Assembly: GCF_037646345.1 (NCBI RefSeq) | Contig: NZ_JBBEWR010000016.1 | Span: 34,414 to 98,413 of the forward strand | DNA length: 64,000 nt | Direction of reading: 5' to 3' | Origin: Ascidiimonas aurantiaca | Lineage (GTDB): Bacteria > Bacteroidota > Bacteroidia > Flavobacteriales > Flavobacteriaceae | In this document: one piece after another, positions 35,750 through 44,616 of the stretch | Position numbering within the stretch: position 1 is the first letter of the stretch | Layout of the letters: the number at the start of each line of letters is the position of its first letter | Position numbers and translations under genes: made by a program | Notes under the pieces: model-generated | Database searches by the model: none | Told to the model about the DNA's origin: nothing | What the model saw: the letters and a program-made list of their open reading frames with translations, nothing else

Positions 35750-35842
35750 ACCTTTTTTTATAAAAAAAGGTGGTAACCCCTTTGCAGAAAATATCTAAAT
35801 GATGTGTTTTCTGCAAAGTGCCTTTACACGGCTACCACCTTT
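35750..35842. repeat. Nested inverted repeats able to form alternative hairpins
   Basis: A 22-bp perfect palindrome (35750-35771, ACCTTTTTTTA and complement) shares its right half with a second stem, AAAGGTGGTA (35766-35775) to TACCACCTTT (35833-35842), which encloses a third stem CTTTGCAGAAAA (35780-35791) to TTTTCTGCAAAG (35807-35818). The first and second stems exclude each other, as in attenuators. It may be a leader RNA, a small RNA or a miniature mobile repeat. Confidence 0.6.
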
Positions 35843-36171
35843 GATCGTAGATGGGACCTTTTCAGGCTATATATAGAGAGTCCCTGAATGTAATACTTAT
35901 GCAATTCAGGCAATTTTCACTACTTACCACTATTAATTGCAAAAACGATAATTGCCCGTTTTTTAAGTATTACAAGGACATAATTTTTTGTAGTTAAAGC
36001 TTTTATAAACAAAAAATTTACTGGCGATTAAAACCAGTAAGAAGAGAAAGGAGAACAAAAGCTTTTCATTTTTTTCACTACATTAAAATTAACCAACTGC
36101 CTCGATTACAAATTTAATAAGCAGCTTAAATTTAACATAATACTTATTCGTTAAATAAAAGTTAATCTATT

Positions 36172-36191
36172 AAGTATTAATAGTAATACTT
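36172..36191 (+). promoter_or_regulatory. Probable autoregulatory operator of the TetR gene
   Basis: AAGTATTA (36172-36179), ATAG, TAATACTT (36184-36191) is a perfect 20-base palindrome ending one base before the -7 element TATATTTG (36193-36200). Three more copies of the octamer lie upstream at 35891, 35965 and 36138. This position would block transcription of the operon when bound. Confidence 0.6.
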
Positions 36192-36192
36192 T

Positions 36193-36200
36193 TATATTTG
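36193..36200 (+). promoter_or_regulatory. Promoter -7 box (TATATTTG) of the export operon
   Basis: TATATTTG matches the TAnnTTTG consensus of Bacteroidota. It contains the TTG at 36198 that could otherwise serve as a start codon, so transcription begins after it and ATG 36219 is the real start of the TetR gene. No clear -33 TTG is visible, which fits an operator-controlled promoter. Confidence 0.6.
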
Positions 36201-36218
36201 TTCGCAAAAGCAAATGAA

Positions 36219-36890
36219 ATGAAGCAAATACTTGCAAACCTGAAGGTGAGTATTAATAAGAACATATATATTAAAGATCCTGAATCATCAGATCTGGGCA
36301 GACGTATTATTGAGAACAGTATTTTGATGATTGATGAAATGGGTTTTGAAAGTTTTACTTTCAAAAAACTGGGGGAGCGCATTGGCTCTAATGAAAGTTC
36401 CATTTATCGGTATTTTGAGAACAAACACAAATTATTATTATATCTGGTTTCCTGGTATTGGGGTTGGCTCGAATACCAGTTGGTGTTTACTACCAACAGT
36501 GTATCTGATCCCGAAGAAAAGCTAAAACGGGCTATAGAAGTAGTTACCCGCAGTGTAGAGGAAGACTCTTCGTTTTCTCATATTAATGAAATTGTCCTTA
36601 GTAAGATCGTAATCAATGAATATTCCAAATCATACATAACCAAGGAAGTAGATAAGGAAAACAAAGATGGTTATTTTTCCATTTATAAAAGGCTTGTAAA
36701 CCGAATACGCGAAATGATAGTAGCCATCGCTCCCGATTATGAATATCCTTCCAGCCTTTCCAGTACCCTGCTGGAAGGTGCAATTCATCAACACTTTTTA
36801 AAAGAACATTTTTCATCACTTACCGACTGTGATAAAAATATAACCACCACAGAGTACTTTACAAATCTGGTTTTCAACTCTCTAAATTAA
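36219..36890 (+). CDS. TetR family transcriptional regulator
   Basis: A 223-residue protein from ATG 36219. An HTH is visible in GFESFTFKKLGERIGSNESSIYRYFENKHKLLLYL (about residues 43-77), typical of TetR. The ligand-binding part is helical with a WYWGWLEYQL aromatic stretch, suggesting a hydrophobic effector. It is the first gene of the TetR-ABC-HlyD-TolC run and most likely represses it through the AAGTATTA palindrome at 36172. The ABC gene starts 8 bases after its stop. Confidence 0.88.
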   Translation: MKQILANLKVSINKNIYIKDPESSDLGRRIIENSILMIDEMGFESFTFKKLGERIGSNESSIYRYFENKHKLLLYLVSWYWGWLEYQLVFTTNSVSDPEEKLKRAIEVVTRSVEEDSSFSHINEIVLSKIVINEYSKSYITKEVDKENKDGYFSIYKRLVNRIREMIVAIAPDYEYPSSLSSTLLEGAIHQHFLKEHFSSLTDCDKNITTTEYFTNLVFNSLN

Positions 36891-36897
36891 AGACCAA

Positions 36898-38565
36898 ATG
36901 ACTAAGAACATTATAACTGCCTGGCAAAGATTAATAAACCTTCTAAAGCTGGACAAGAGAGATATTCTTCAAGTTTTTTACTACGCTATCTTTGCAGGAT
37001 TGGTTAACTTATCCTTACCCTTAGGTATTCAGGCCATTATTAACCTTATTCAGGGAGCACAGGTAAGTACTTCCTGGATTGTTCTGGTAGTACTGGTAAC
37101 CCTGGGGGTGGCCTTTGTCGGGCTTTTACAGCTTATGCAGATACGGATTATAGAAAATGTACAACAAAAGATATTTACAAGATCCTCATTTGAATTTGCA
37201 TACCGCTTCCCAAAAATAAAGATGAGTGAGCTACGCAATTTCTATCCTCCGGAACTGGCCAATCGGTTTTTTGATACCTTAACCATACAAAAGGGACTTG
37301 CCAAAATACTAATTGATTTTCCAGCAGCCCTGTTGCAGATCATTTTCGGTTTGATGCTCCTCTCACTGTATCACCCTTTCTTTATTATTTACGGTATTCT
37401 GCTCATCGTTCTCATTTATATCGTATTTAAATATACAGCACAAAAAGGGCTGGAGACCAGTTTAATGGAGTCAAAAAATAAATATAAAGTAGCACACTGG
37501 ATACAGGAAGTTGCGAGATCTATTGTAAGTTTTAAACTTTCGGGTAAAACCTCCCATGCCCTTAGAAAGAATGATACACTCGTAGCCAAGTACCTTTCTG
37601 CACGTGAAAGCCACTTCAAAATTTTAGTGCTTCAATTTATTCAAATGATCGGGTTTAAAGTACTGGTAACGGCAGGACTTTTGCTTATTGGAGGTATCCT
37701 GGTACTCAATCAGGAAATGAACATTGGTCAGTTTGTAGCAGCAGAGATCATTATTCTACTGGTTATTAGCTCAGTAGAAAAGCTTATCTTAGGTTTAGAG
37801 TCTCTTTATGATGTACTTACTTCCCTGGAGAAACTGGGGCAGGTAGTAGATAAAGAACTGGAGCCTCAGGAAGGTGAAAAGCCCTTTAAAGAAAATGAAG
37901 GTTTCACAGTTGAGCTGGATAAAGTTACTTACTTTGCTCCGGGAACCAGCAAAAAGATCATTGATAACGTATCATTAACCATTTCTCCCAAATGTACCAT
38001 TCTACTCCAGGGACCTAATGGTGCAGGAAAATCTACCCTCCTAAGGCTTATTGCAGGTATTATACAGCCTGATAATGGTAATATCTTTTTGAACAATGTG
38101 GCGCTTCAGGGTATTAACCTGAATTATTACCGGTCACACCTGGGGCAATCACTCACCGAAGAATCGCCTTTTGAAGGAACCATATTAGAGAATATAACTT
38201 TCGGTGATCCTCAGGTACAGCCTGACGATGTAAACTGGGCTCTTGAAAAAACCGGATTAACCTCGTTTGTAAAAGAGCAGGCAGAAGGGTTAAATACTAT
38301 TATTTATCCCGAGGGAAAACAAATTCCTTATACTATTGCTAAAAAAATAGTGCTGGCCAGAAGTATTGTCAGAAAACCTAAACTGCTCATATTAAAAGAT
38401 CCTTTAGACCAGTTTGAGGAACAGGAAGCTCTTCGTATCATGGATTTCCTCTCAGACTCTTCCAATTCATGGGCTTTGTTAGTAGTAAGCCAAAACCCAA
38501 AATGGATTAAACGTTGCGGCAGAATTATTACTCTTAATAATGGTAAATTAATAAGCGAAAAGTAA
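36898..38565 (+). CDS. Type I secretion-like ABC protein with a degenerate ATPase domain
   Basis: A 555-residue protein with a six-helix membrane domain (about 20-310) and a C-terminal nucleotide-binding domain, without a C39 peptidase domain. Walker A GPNGAGKST (372-380) and a Q-loop (HLGQSLTEES) are intact. But the signature LSGGQ is replaced by IPYTI, the Walker B end DE by Lys500-Asp501 (LLILKDPL), and the H-loop His by Gln532 (VVSQNP). As a homodimer it should bind but poorly hydrolyse ATP. Its partners are HlyD and TolC homologues directly downstream. Confidence 0.9.
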   Translation: MTKNIITAWQRLINLLKLDKRDILQVFYYAIFAGLVNLSLPLGIQAIINLIQGAQVSTSWIVLVVLVTLGVAFVGLLQLMQIRIIENVQQKIFTRSSFEFAYRFPKIKMSELRNFYPPELANRFFDTLTIQKGLAKILIDFPAALLQIIFGLMLLSLYHPFFIIYGILLIVLIYIVFKYTAQKGLETSLMESKNKYKVAHWIQEVARSIVSFKLSGKTSHALRKNDTLVAKYLSARESHFKILVLQFIQMIGFKVLVTAGLLLIGGILVLNQEMNIGQFVAAEIIILLVISSVEKLILGLESLYDVLTSLEKLGQVVDKELEPQEGEKPFKENEGFTVELDKVTYFAPGTSKKIIDNVSLTISPKCTILLQGPNGAGKSTLLRLIAGIIQPDNGNIFLNNVALQGINLNYYRSHLGQSLTEESPFEGTILENITFGDPQVQPDDVNWALEKTGLTSFVKEQAEGLNTIIYPEGKQIPYTIAKKIVLARSIVRKPKLLILKDPLDQFEEQEALRIMDFLSDSSNSWALLVVSQNPKWIKRCGRIITLNNGKLISEK

Positions 38566-38571
38566 ACAACC

Positions 38572-39924
38572 ATGCTAAACATTTCACAAAGCAAGCTTGA
38601 TTCAAAAGTTGACCTGTCTGAATACAAAGCGGGAAAAAAAGTCTTTCACAAGAAACACTATAAGCATTTTAACCGTTTCCTTATTGGTTTTGCCATACTT
38701 GTGCTTATTATTCTTTTCCTGCCATGGACACAGAACATAGCAGGTGATGGGTTTGTGACTACCCTTAAGCCTGACCACCGCCCGCAAACCATACAATCTC
38801 CCATACCGGGAAGGATTGAGAAATGGTATGTAAAAGAAGGGGATTTTGTGCAGGAGGGCGATACTATTTTGTTTATATCTGAGATCAAAAATGAGTATTT
38901 CGACCCCAATCTCGTAGAAAGAACCGAGCAGCAAATCAAAGCAAAATCCATGTCGGTCGTATCTTACAAAGAAAAAGTAAAAGCTTTGAATACACAGACA
39001 GGCGCCCTTAACAGTGAGCGTGAACTTAAACTGGAGCAGGCAAGAAACAAACTTTTGCAATCCCGGTTAAAAGTTCAAAGCGATAGTATTGACCTGGAAG
39101 CTGCCAAAACCAATATCAGTATTGCTGAGCGGCAGTATGAGCGTACTGTGCAGCTTGAAAGCGAAGGTTTAAAAGCAATAACCGATGTTGAAGAGAAAAA
39201 ACTTAAATTGCAGGAAACCCAGGCAAAGCTTATCTCCCAGGAAAACAAACTATTGGCGAGTGAAAATGAAGTAATAAATGCCCAAATAGAATTAAACAGG
39301 ATAAAAGCCGAATATACTGACAAAATATCGAAAGCCCAAAGCGATATGTTCACGGCACAGTCTAACCAGTTTGACACAGAAGCACAGGTTACAAAGCTTG
39401 AAAATGAATATACCAATTATGAGATGCGTAATAAACTGTATTACATAAGGGCTCCGCAAAGCGGGTTTATTAACAAAGCTATTCAGTCAGGAATTGGCGA
39501 AACTTTTAAAGAAGGAGACCGGCTTGTTGGTATCATGCCGGCACAGTATGAACTGGCCGTTGAAACATTTGTAAGACCTATAGATTTACCACTAATTCAT
39601 TTGGGAGAAAAAGTAAGGATACAGTTTGACGGATGGCCCGCTATCGTTTTTAGCGGATGGCCTAATGTTTCTTATGGTACATACGGAGGTGTTGTGGTAG
39701 CTATTGAAACTTTTATTAGTGAAAATGGTAAATACCGTATTCTTTTGGCACCTGATCCGGAAGATCATGAGTGGCCTGTAGATATACGCGTAGGGTCGGG
39801 AGCCCAGACTATGGCACTTTTGGAAGATGTACCCATATGGTTTGAACTATGGCGACAACTTAATGGCTTCCCTCCTAACTACTATCAGCCATTAGACGGA
39901 ACCGCAACATCTGAAAAGAAATAA
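38572..39924 (+). CDS. HlyD family periplasmic adaptor
   Basis: A 450-residue adaptor with one N-terminal membrane helix (about 33-53, FLIGFAILVLIILFLP), a split lipoyl/biotinyl domain (PGRIEKWYVKEGDFVQEGD and the later YIRAPQSGFINKA), a coiled-coil hairpin (about 130-285) and a C-terminal barrel. It bridges the inner-membrane ABC protein to the outer-membrane channel. It starts 6 bases after the ABC gene; the TolC gene starts 2 bases after its stop. Confidence 0.92.
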   Translation: MLNISQSKLDSKVDLSEYKAGKKVFHKKHYKHFNRFLIGFAILVLIILFLPWTQNIAGDGFVTTLKPDHRPQTIQSPIPGRIEKWYVKEGDFVQEGDTILFISEIKNEYFDPNLVERTEQQIKAKSMSVVSYKEKVKALNTQTGALNSERELKLEQARNKLLQSRLKVQSDSIDLEAAKTNISIAERQYERTVQLESEGLKAITDVEEKKLKLQETQAKLISQENKLLASENEVINAQIELNRIKAEYTDKISKAQSDMFTAQSNQFDTEAQVTKLENEYTNYEMRNKLYYIRAPQSGFINKAIQSGIGETFKEGDRLVGIMPAQYELAVETFVRPIDLPLIHLGEKVRIQFDGWPAIVFSGWPNVSYGTYGGVVVAIETFISENGKYRILLAPDPEDHEWPVDIRVGSGAQTMALLEDVPIWFELWRQLNGFPPNYYQPLDGTATSEKK

Positions 39925-39926
39925 GG

Positions 39927-41333
39927 ATGAAAAAATATTTTGTTTGCATACTGCTCATAACAGTATCATCCCTGTATTCGCAGGAGGTTGACTCACTGCT
40001 TATACTCAACTTTAGAGAGTATTTGGGATATGTAAAAAAATACCATCCCATCGCTAAACAGGCCGAGCTTACTATTGATGTAGGGCAGGCCAACCTCATG
40101 AGAGCACGTGGAGGGTTTGATCCCAAAATAGATGTAGATTATGACCGTAAAAAATTTAAAGGTCAGGAATATTACGATCTGTTCAACGCCACCTTTAAAA
40201 TACCTACATGGTATGGTGTTGAGTTCAAAGCCGGCTTTGAACAAAATGACGGAGATTTTCTCAATTCGGAAAGAAATGTTCCTGATGACGGCCTTTTTAG
40301 TGCCGGAGTGACCGTTTCTGTAGCTCAGGGACTTATTATTAACGAACGAATGGCTACTTTGAGAAAGGCCAAGTTCTTTAGAGACCAGACTCAGGCCGAT
40401 AGAGACCTATTGGTGAATGAGATATTATATGAAGCTTCACTAGCCTATTTTAAGTGGCTGCAAATGTACAATGAAGTACGCATTTACGATAACTTTCTCA
40501 ACAATGCAGAGGTGCGTTTTGAAGGTATTAGAAAAAGTGCCCTGGCAGGCGATATTGCTACCATAGATACGGTTGAGGCAAAAATAGCCGTACAAGACAG
40601 AGCTTTGAGTTTAGAGCAGGCCAAAGTAAAATTCATGAAATCATCACTGGAGCTTTCTAACTTTTTATGGCTTAATAACAACATTCCCTTAGAGTTGCAA
40701 CCCAATGTAATACCTGATCCCACTGTAGAGAATGAAATTGATGCTACCCTGGAGATCCTGGGGAGACCTTTAAGTGATTTTACGGTTGATAATCACCCTA
40801 AACTAAGATCACTCGGATTTAAAATTCAGGGGCTGGAAGTTGACCGAAAATTAAAAGCAAATAAACTGCTTCCCAGAATAGATCTCGAATACAACTTTCT
40901 TACCGAAACTCCGGAAATTGCCCGGTCTTTTAACACCGCCGAATACAAAGGAGGGATCGTTTTTAGTTTCCCTCTGTTCCTTCGGAAAGAACGGGGAGAC
41001 CTGAGGCTTGCCAATTTTAAACTGCGCGATGCCGAGTTTGAACTGAATGCTTCACGATTGCAGATACAGAACAAAGTACTGGCCATTTACCAGGAGCTGG
41101 ATTCTTTTGAGACCCAAAATCAGCTTATTGTAGACATTGTTGGTAATTATGAGAGACTCTTAAGTGCAGAAGAGCGGAAGTTTAGTTTTGGAGAAAGCTC
41201 ATTATTCCTCATTAACTCCCGGGAACGAAGTCTTATCGATTCCAAGCTCAAACAAAACGAATTACAGAACAAGTTTTTCAATGCCAAAGCAAAGCTTTTC
41301 AACAGCCTTGCAGTAAACCCTGAAAACCTGTAA
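39927..41333 (+). CDS. TolC family outer-membrane channel
   Basis: A 468-residue protein with signal peptide MKKYFVCILLITVSSLYSQ. Two related halves of the TolC fold are visible, each with a helical hairpin (around 60-230 and 270-450), and an FDPKIDVDYD-type strand segment near 65. It forms the outer-membrane exit duct of the ABC-HlyD system. It is the last gene of the operon. Confidence 0.9.
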   Translation: MKKYFVCILLITVSSLYSQEVDSLLILNFREYLGYVKKYHPIAKQAELTIDVGQANLMRARGGFDPKIDVDYDRKKFKGQEYYDLFNATFKIPTWYGVEFKAGFEQNDGDFLNSERNVPDDGLFSAGVTVSVAQGLIINERMATLRKAKFFRDQTQADRDLLVNEILYEASLAYFKWLQMYNEVRIYDNFLNNAEVRFEGIRKSALAGDIATIDTVEAKIAVQDRALSLEQAKVKFMKSSLELSNFLWLNNNIPLELQPNVIPDPTVENEIDATLEILGRPLSDFTVDNHPKLRSLGFKIQGLEVDRKLKANKLLPRIDLEYNFLTETPEIARSFNTAEYKGGIVFSFPLFLRKERGDLRLANFKLRDAEFELNASRLQIQNKVLAIYQELDSFETQNQLIVDIVGNYERLLSAEERKFSFGESSLFLINSRERSLIDSKLKQNELQNKFFNAKAKLFNSLAVNPENL

Positions 41334-41428
41334 TATAAATTTGCTATAAAGTTTATGGGCTTGGGAGGGAATAGTCTAGGCAGAAACATTTATCTTTAAA
41401 TCGTTATTAAGATTTTGTATCCCGATGC

Positions 41429-42406
41429 ATGAAACGATTCTGGAAACGTATATTCATAAAGGCCCTTTTGCTCAGAAGGTTTTCCAACACCTCCTATCCA
41501 TCGGAAAGCTATAAAAATTCCGCATTACGAGGTCTTCAGGAGCGTAAAGTTAGTATTGAAGCTTTTGTAAGAGATACCATTTTTATATCCCTCGGTATTA
41601 TCTCGGCAGCATTCGGGCTGGAAAGCTTTCTGCTTCCTAACCGGTTTATTGACGGAGGTGTTACCGGTATATCACTGTTACTAACCGAAATATCGTATCT
41701 ACCCCTCTCAATTTTGATCATTCTGGCCAATATCCCTTTTCTTATCCTGGGGTATAAAGTGATTGGCAAATCTTTTACCATTAAAGCAACCCTGGCTATT
41801 TTTGGACTCGCCCTGGCACTCGCCGTATTTACTTTTCCCGAAATTACACAGGACAAACTTCTGGTGGCAGTTTTTGGTGGTTTTTTTATCGGGGCAGGAA
41901 TTGGCCTTTCCATACGGGGCGGTAGCGTATTGGATGGTACAGAAGTACTCGCTATCTTTTTGAGCAGAAAATTAAGTACTAAAATAGGTGATATCATCAT
42001 TATCATCAACGTAATTATTTTTGCCGCCGCCGCCTATTTCTTATCTATAGAATCTGCTTTGTATTCTATGCTTACCTACCTGGCAGCATCTAAAACTCTC
42101 GATTTTGTAGTAGATGGTATCGAAGAGTACACAGGCGTTACCATAATTTCTACGCAAAGTGAACATATTCGTGTAATGATCACAGAAAAACTGGGAAGAG
42201 GTTTAACCATATACAAAGGAAGTGGCGGATACGGTAAAAACGGATATCAGAAGGAAATAGATATTATCTACACCGTTATTACCCGGCTTGAGATCAGTAA
42301 ATTAAGTACAGAAATAGAGAAAATAGATCCTAATGCTTTTGTGATCATGAACAGTATTAATGACACAAAAGGAGGAATGATCAAAAAAAGGAGGTTACAA
42401 AACTAA
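41429..42406 (+). CDS. YitT family membrane protein (DUF161/DUF2179)
   Basis: A 325-residue protein with five to six membrane helices (about 50-235; LLPNRFIDGGVTGISLLL and IRGGSVLDGTEVLA are family marks) and a C-terminal soluble DUF2179 domain (GVTIISTQSEHIRVMITEKLGRG, near 240-320). The function of the family is unknown; some members affect stress or metal handling. ATG 41429; the first 40 residues are a basic extension. It stands alone. Confidence 0.88.
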   Translation: MKRFWKRIFIKALLLRRFSNTSYPSESYKNSALRGLQERKVSIEAFVRDTIFISLGIISAAFGLESFLLPNRFIDGGVTGISLLLTEISYLPLSILIILANIPFLILGYKVIGKSFTIKATLAIFGLALALAVFTFPEITQDKLLVAVFGGFFIGAGIGLSIRGGSVLDGTEVLAIFLSRKLSTKIGDIIIIINVIIFAAAAYFLSIESALYSMLTYLAASKTLDFVVDGIEEYTGVTIISTQSEHIRVMITEKLGRGLTIYKGSGGYGKNGYQKEIDIIYTVITRLEISKLSTEIEKIDPNAFVIMNSINDTKGGMIKKRRLQN

Positions 42407-42431
42407 ATGTCCCCTCCTTGTATAGTGGTAA

Positions 42432-44468
42432 TTACTTATCTCTAAACTTTTCAAACCAAGCCAGCGTATGGGCAATTTTACTGATAAGATTGCTGGGCTT
42501 GTTGGCGATACTATGAGATGCTCCGGGTATTTCAACTAATACGGTCTCTATTTTTCGGAGTTTCAAGGCATGATACAGTTGTTTGGCCTCACTGGGAGGT
42601 GTTCGCAGGTCGTCCATACCCACCATGACCATTGTAGGGGTCTCTATATTACCCACCAGTGAAATGGGTGAAAACTTCCAGTATGCTTCAAAGTTTTCCC
42701 AGGGTTGCCCCGGATACCTGTAATTGGCATAACCATAGTAATTGTCGGCCACCAGCGTTTTACTTATCCAGTTCATAACCGGTTTAGCTACTACTGCTGC
42801 TTTAAAACGGTTGTTCTTACCAATAATCCAGGCAGTCATGATCCCTCCTGCGCTCCCTCCGGTAACAAATAATTGATTCTCATCTGCCAGTCCTTTTGCA
42901 AGAAGCGCATCTACCCCATCCATTACATCATTATAATCTTCTCCGGGATAGTTATTGTACAACAAGTTTCCAAACTCTTCCCCATAACTGGTACTTCCCC
43001 GTGCATTTGGGTAAAATACCAAATACCCCGCAGCCGCATATAATTGCATTTCTGCAGAGAAGCGGTCTCCATAGTTTAGAATGGGACCTCCGTGGTTTTC
43101 TACAAGTAATGGATATTTTTTTCCTTCGGTATAGTGAGGTGGTTTAACGATCCAGCCCTGAATATCCCTTCCGTCAACACTACTTTTATACCATATTTCT
43201 TCTACTTTTCCCAATGTACGGTACTCCAGCAGATCTTTATTGAGCGAGGTTACCAGTTTTACTTCCTTTGCCTTAGGCTCCAGAACGGCCACCTCAGCAG
43301 GATAAGAGGGCAACGAGTGATTATACGCGATCTTTCCTTTACGGGACACACTAAAAGAGCCTCCCGGGTAGGGCCTTCCTATAGAAGTACCACCCCTGTT
43401 GGCCGCCAGTTCTATTATGGCTCCGTTGAGTTTTACATAGCCTATTTTTCCGTTACCTTTATCATCATACCCAATATAGAGCCCTTTACCATCTGTATCC
43501 CACTCTATACTGCCTATACTTCTATCAAGGCTTTCTGTAAGAAGGCGTTTTTCTGAACCATCGGTTTTCATAAGGTACAATCTTCGCAGCTGGTATGCCT
43601 GTACTTTATCTTCAAAGCCTAAAAATGCTACCCAATTGCCATCTGGAGATACTTTAGGGCTATAATCCGGTCCTTTTTGTTGGGTAAGTTGCTTCACCAA
43701 ACCATTGGAAAGCTCAACGCGATACACTTCGCTGTTTATGAACTCGTATTCCCAGTCGTCATTTCGGTTAGCAGAAAAAAACAGGCTTTTTCCATCGGGG
43801 TGCCATGACAGGTTCCCTCTATGATCAAAATTGCCCGATGTTATCTGCCTTGGGGTTCCTCCCTCGGCAGGAACTACAAAAATGTGAGTAAATCCGGGAG
43901 AAATATAGCCACTACCGTCTGCTTCGTGTTTGAGGCGGTCTGTTATTCTGGGAGCTTCTGCCCATTTGGCCCCTTTTGGTTTTTTAGGCATTTTTACCAG
44001 TACGGGCGGTGCCTCATCTACTTTCATCGTAAAAGCAAGCTGCCTGCCATTGGGCGACCAGCTTATGGAAGACGGGCCGTTAGGGAGTTGGGTAAGTCTG
44101 GCAAACTGTCCCTCTTTTACCCAATATACATAAAGCTCTGCGCCTTCATTAGTACTGCTTATAAAGGCAATTCGATCTCCGGATGGAGACCACCGGGCCT
44201 GCGATTCATTCACCTCACGGGAAGTAAGTTTTCTGTGAAAAGTACCATCGGCCGAAACCAGCCAAAGGTTTCCCCGGGAACGATCATTCATCACATCAAA
44301 GCCCATACGGCGGTAAACAACCCAGTCGCCATTAGGCGCTATTTGCGGATCTGATGCGTACTCCAGATCAAACACATCCATATAAGAAAAAGAAGCGGGT
44401 CCGGTTTGTGAAAAACCGGTATAATGGCACAATAGCCCAATAAAAAATAAACAAAACAAATGTCGCAT
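42432..44468 (-). CDS. S9 family prolyl-oligopeptidase-like peptidase
   Basis: A 678-residue secreted peptidase with signal peptide MRHLFCLFFIGLLCHYTGFSQ. The N-terminal half is a beta-propeller of WD40-like PD40 units (SPSGDRIAFIS, SPNGRQLAF, SPDGNWVAF); the C-terminal alpha/beta-hydrolase domain starts near 420. TGGSAGG places the nucleophile at Ser539, and the Asp and His follow in GMDDLRTPPSEA and PGASHSI. It is an acylaminoacyl- or dipeptidyl-peptidase, probably for peptide use. The divergent unknown gene starts 148 bases away. Confidence 0.92.
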   Translation of the reverse strand: MRHLFCLFFIGLLCHYTGFSQTGPASFSYMDVFDLEYASDPQIAPNGDWVVYRRMGFDVMNDRSRGNLWLVSADGTFHRKLTSREVNESQARWSPSGDRIAFISSTNEGAELYVYWVKEGQFARLTQLPNGPSSISWSPNGRQLAFTMKVDEAPPVLVKMPKKPKGAKWAEAPRITDRLKHEADGSGYISPGFTHIFVVPAEGGTPRQITSGNFDHRGNLSWHPDGKSLFFSANRNDDWEYEFINSEVYRVELSNGLVKQLTQQKGPDYSPKVSPDGNWVAFLGFEDKVQAYQLRRLYLMKTDGSEKRLLTESLDRSIGSIEWDTDGKGLYIGYDDKGNGKIGYVKLNGAIIELAANRGGTSIGRPYPGGSFSVSRKGKIAYNHSLPSYPAEVAVLEPKAKEVKLVTSLNKDLLEYRTLGKVEEIWYKSSVDGRDIQGWIVKPPHYTEGKKYPLLVENHGGPILNYGDRFSAEMQLYAAAGYLVFYPNARGSTSYGEEFGNLLYNNYPGEDYNDVMDGVDALLAKGLADENQLFVTGGSAGGIMTAWIIGKNNRFKAAVVAKPVMNWISKTLVADNYYGYANYRYPGQPWENFEAYWKFSPISLVGNIETPTMVMVGMDDLRTPPSEAKQLYHALKLRKIETVLVEIPGASHSIANKPSNLISKIAHTLAWFEKFRDK

Positions 44469-44616
44469 AGCTTTTTATTTTAAAAAGATTCTAAAAATAC
44501 TTATAAACCTTTAGTAAAGCAAGAAAGCAGTACCCTTTCCATTTGAAACCTTTTAGCGCACTCTCAATTATAAATTGCAAATAGTTTGTTATTTTTGAGA
44601 AAATCTTTACCGTACC

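Larger units (their letters stand above)
35501..36192. other. Long regulatory region between icd and the export operon
   Basis: About 690 bases without a gene. It contains an unusual nested inverted repeat (35750-35842) and five copies of the octamer TAATACTT/AAGTATTA (35891, 35965, 36138, 36172, 36184). The last two form a palindrome against the TetR promoter. See the separate entries. Confidence 0.7.
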
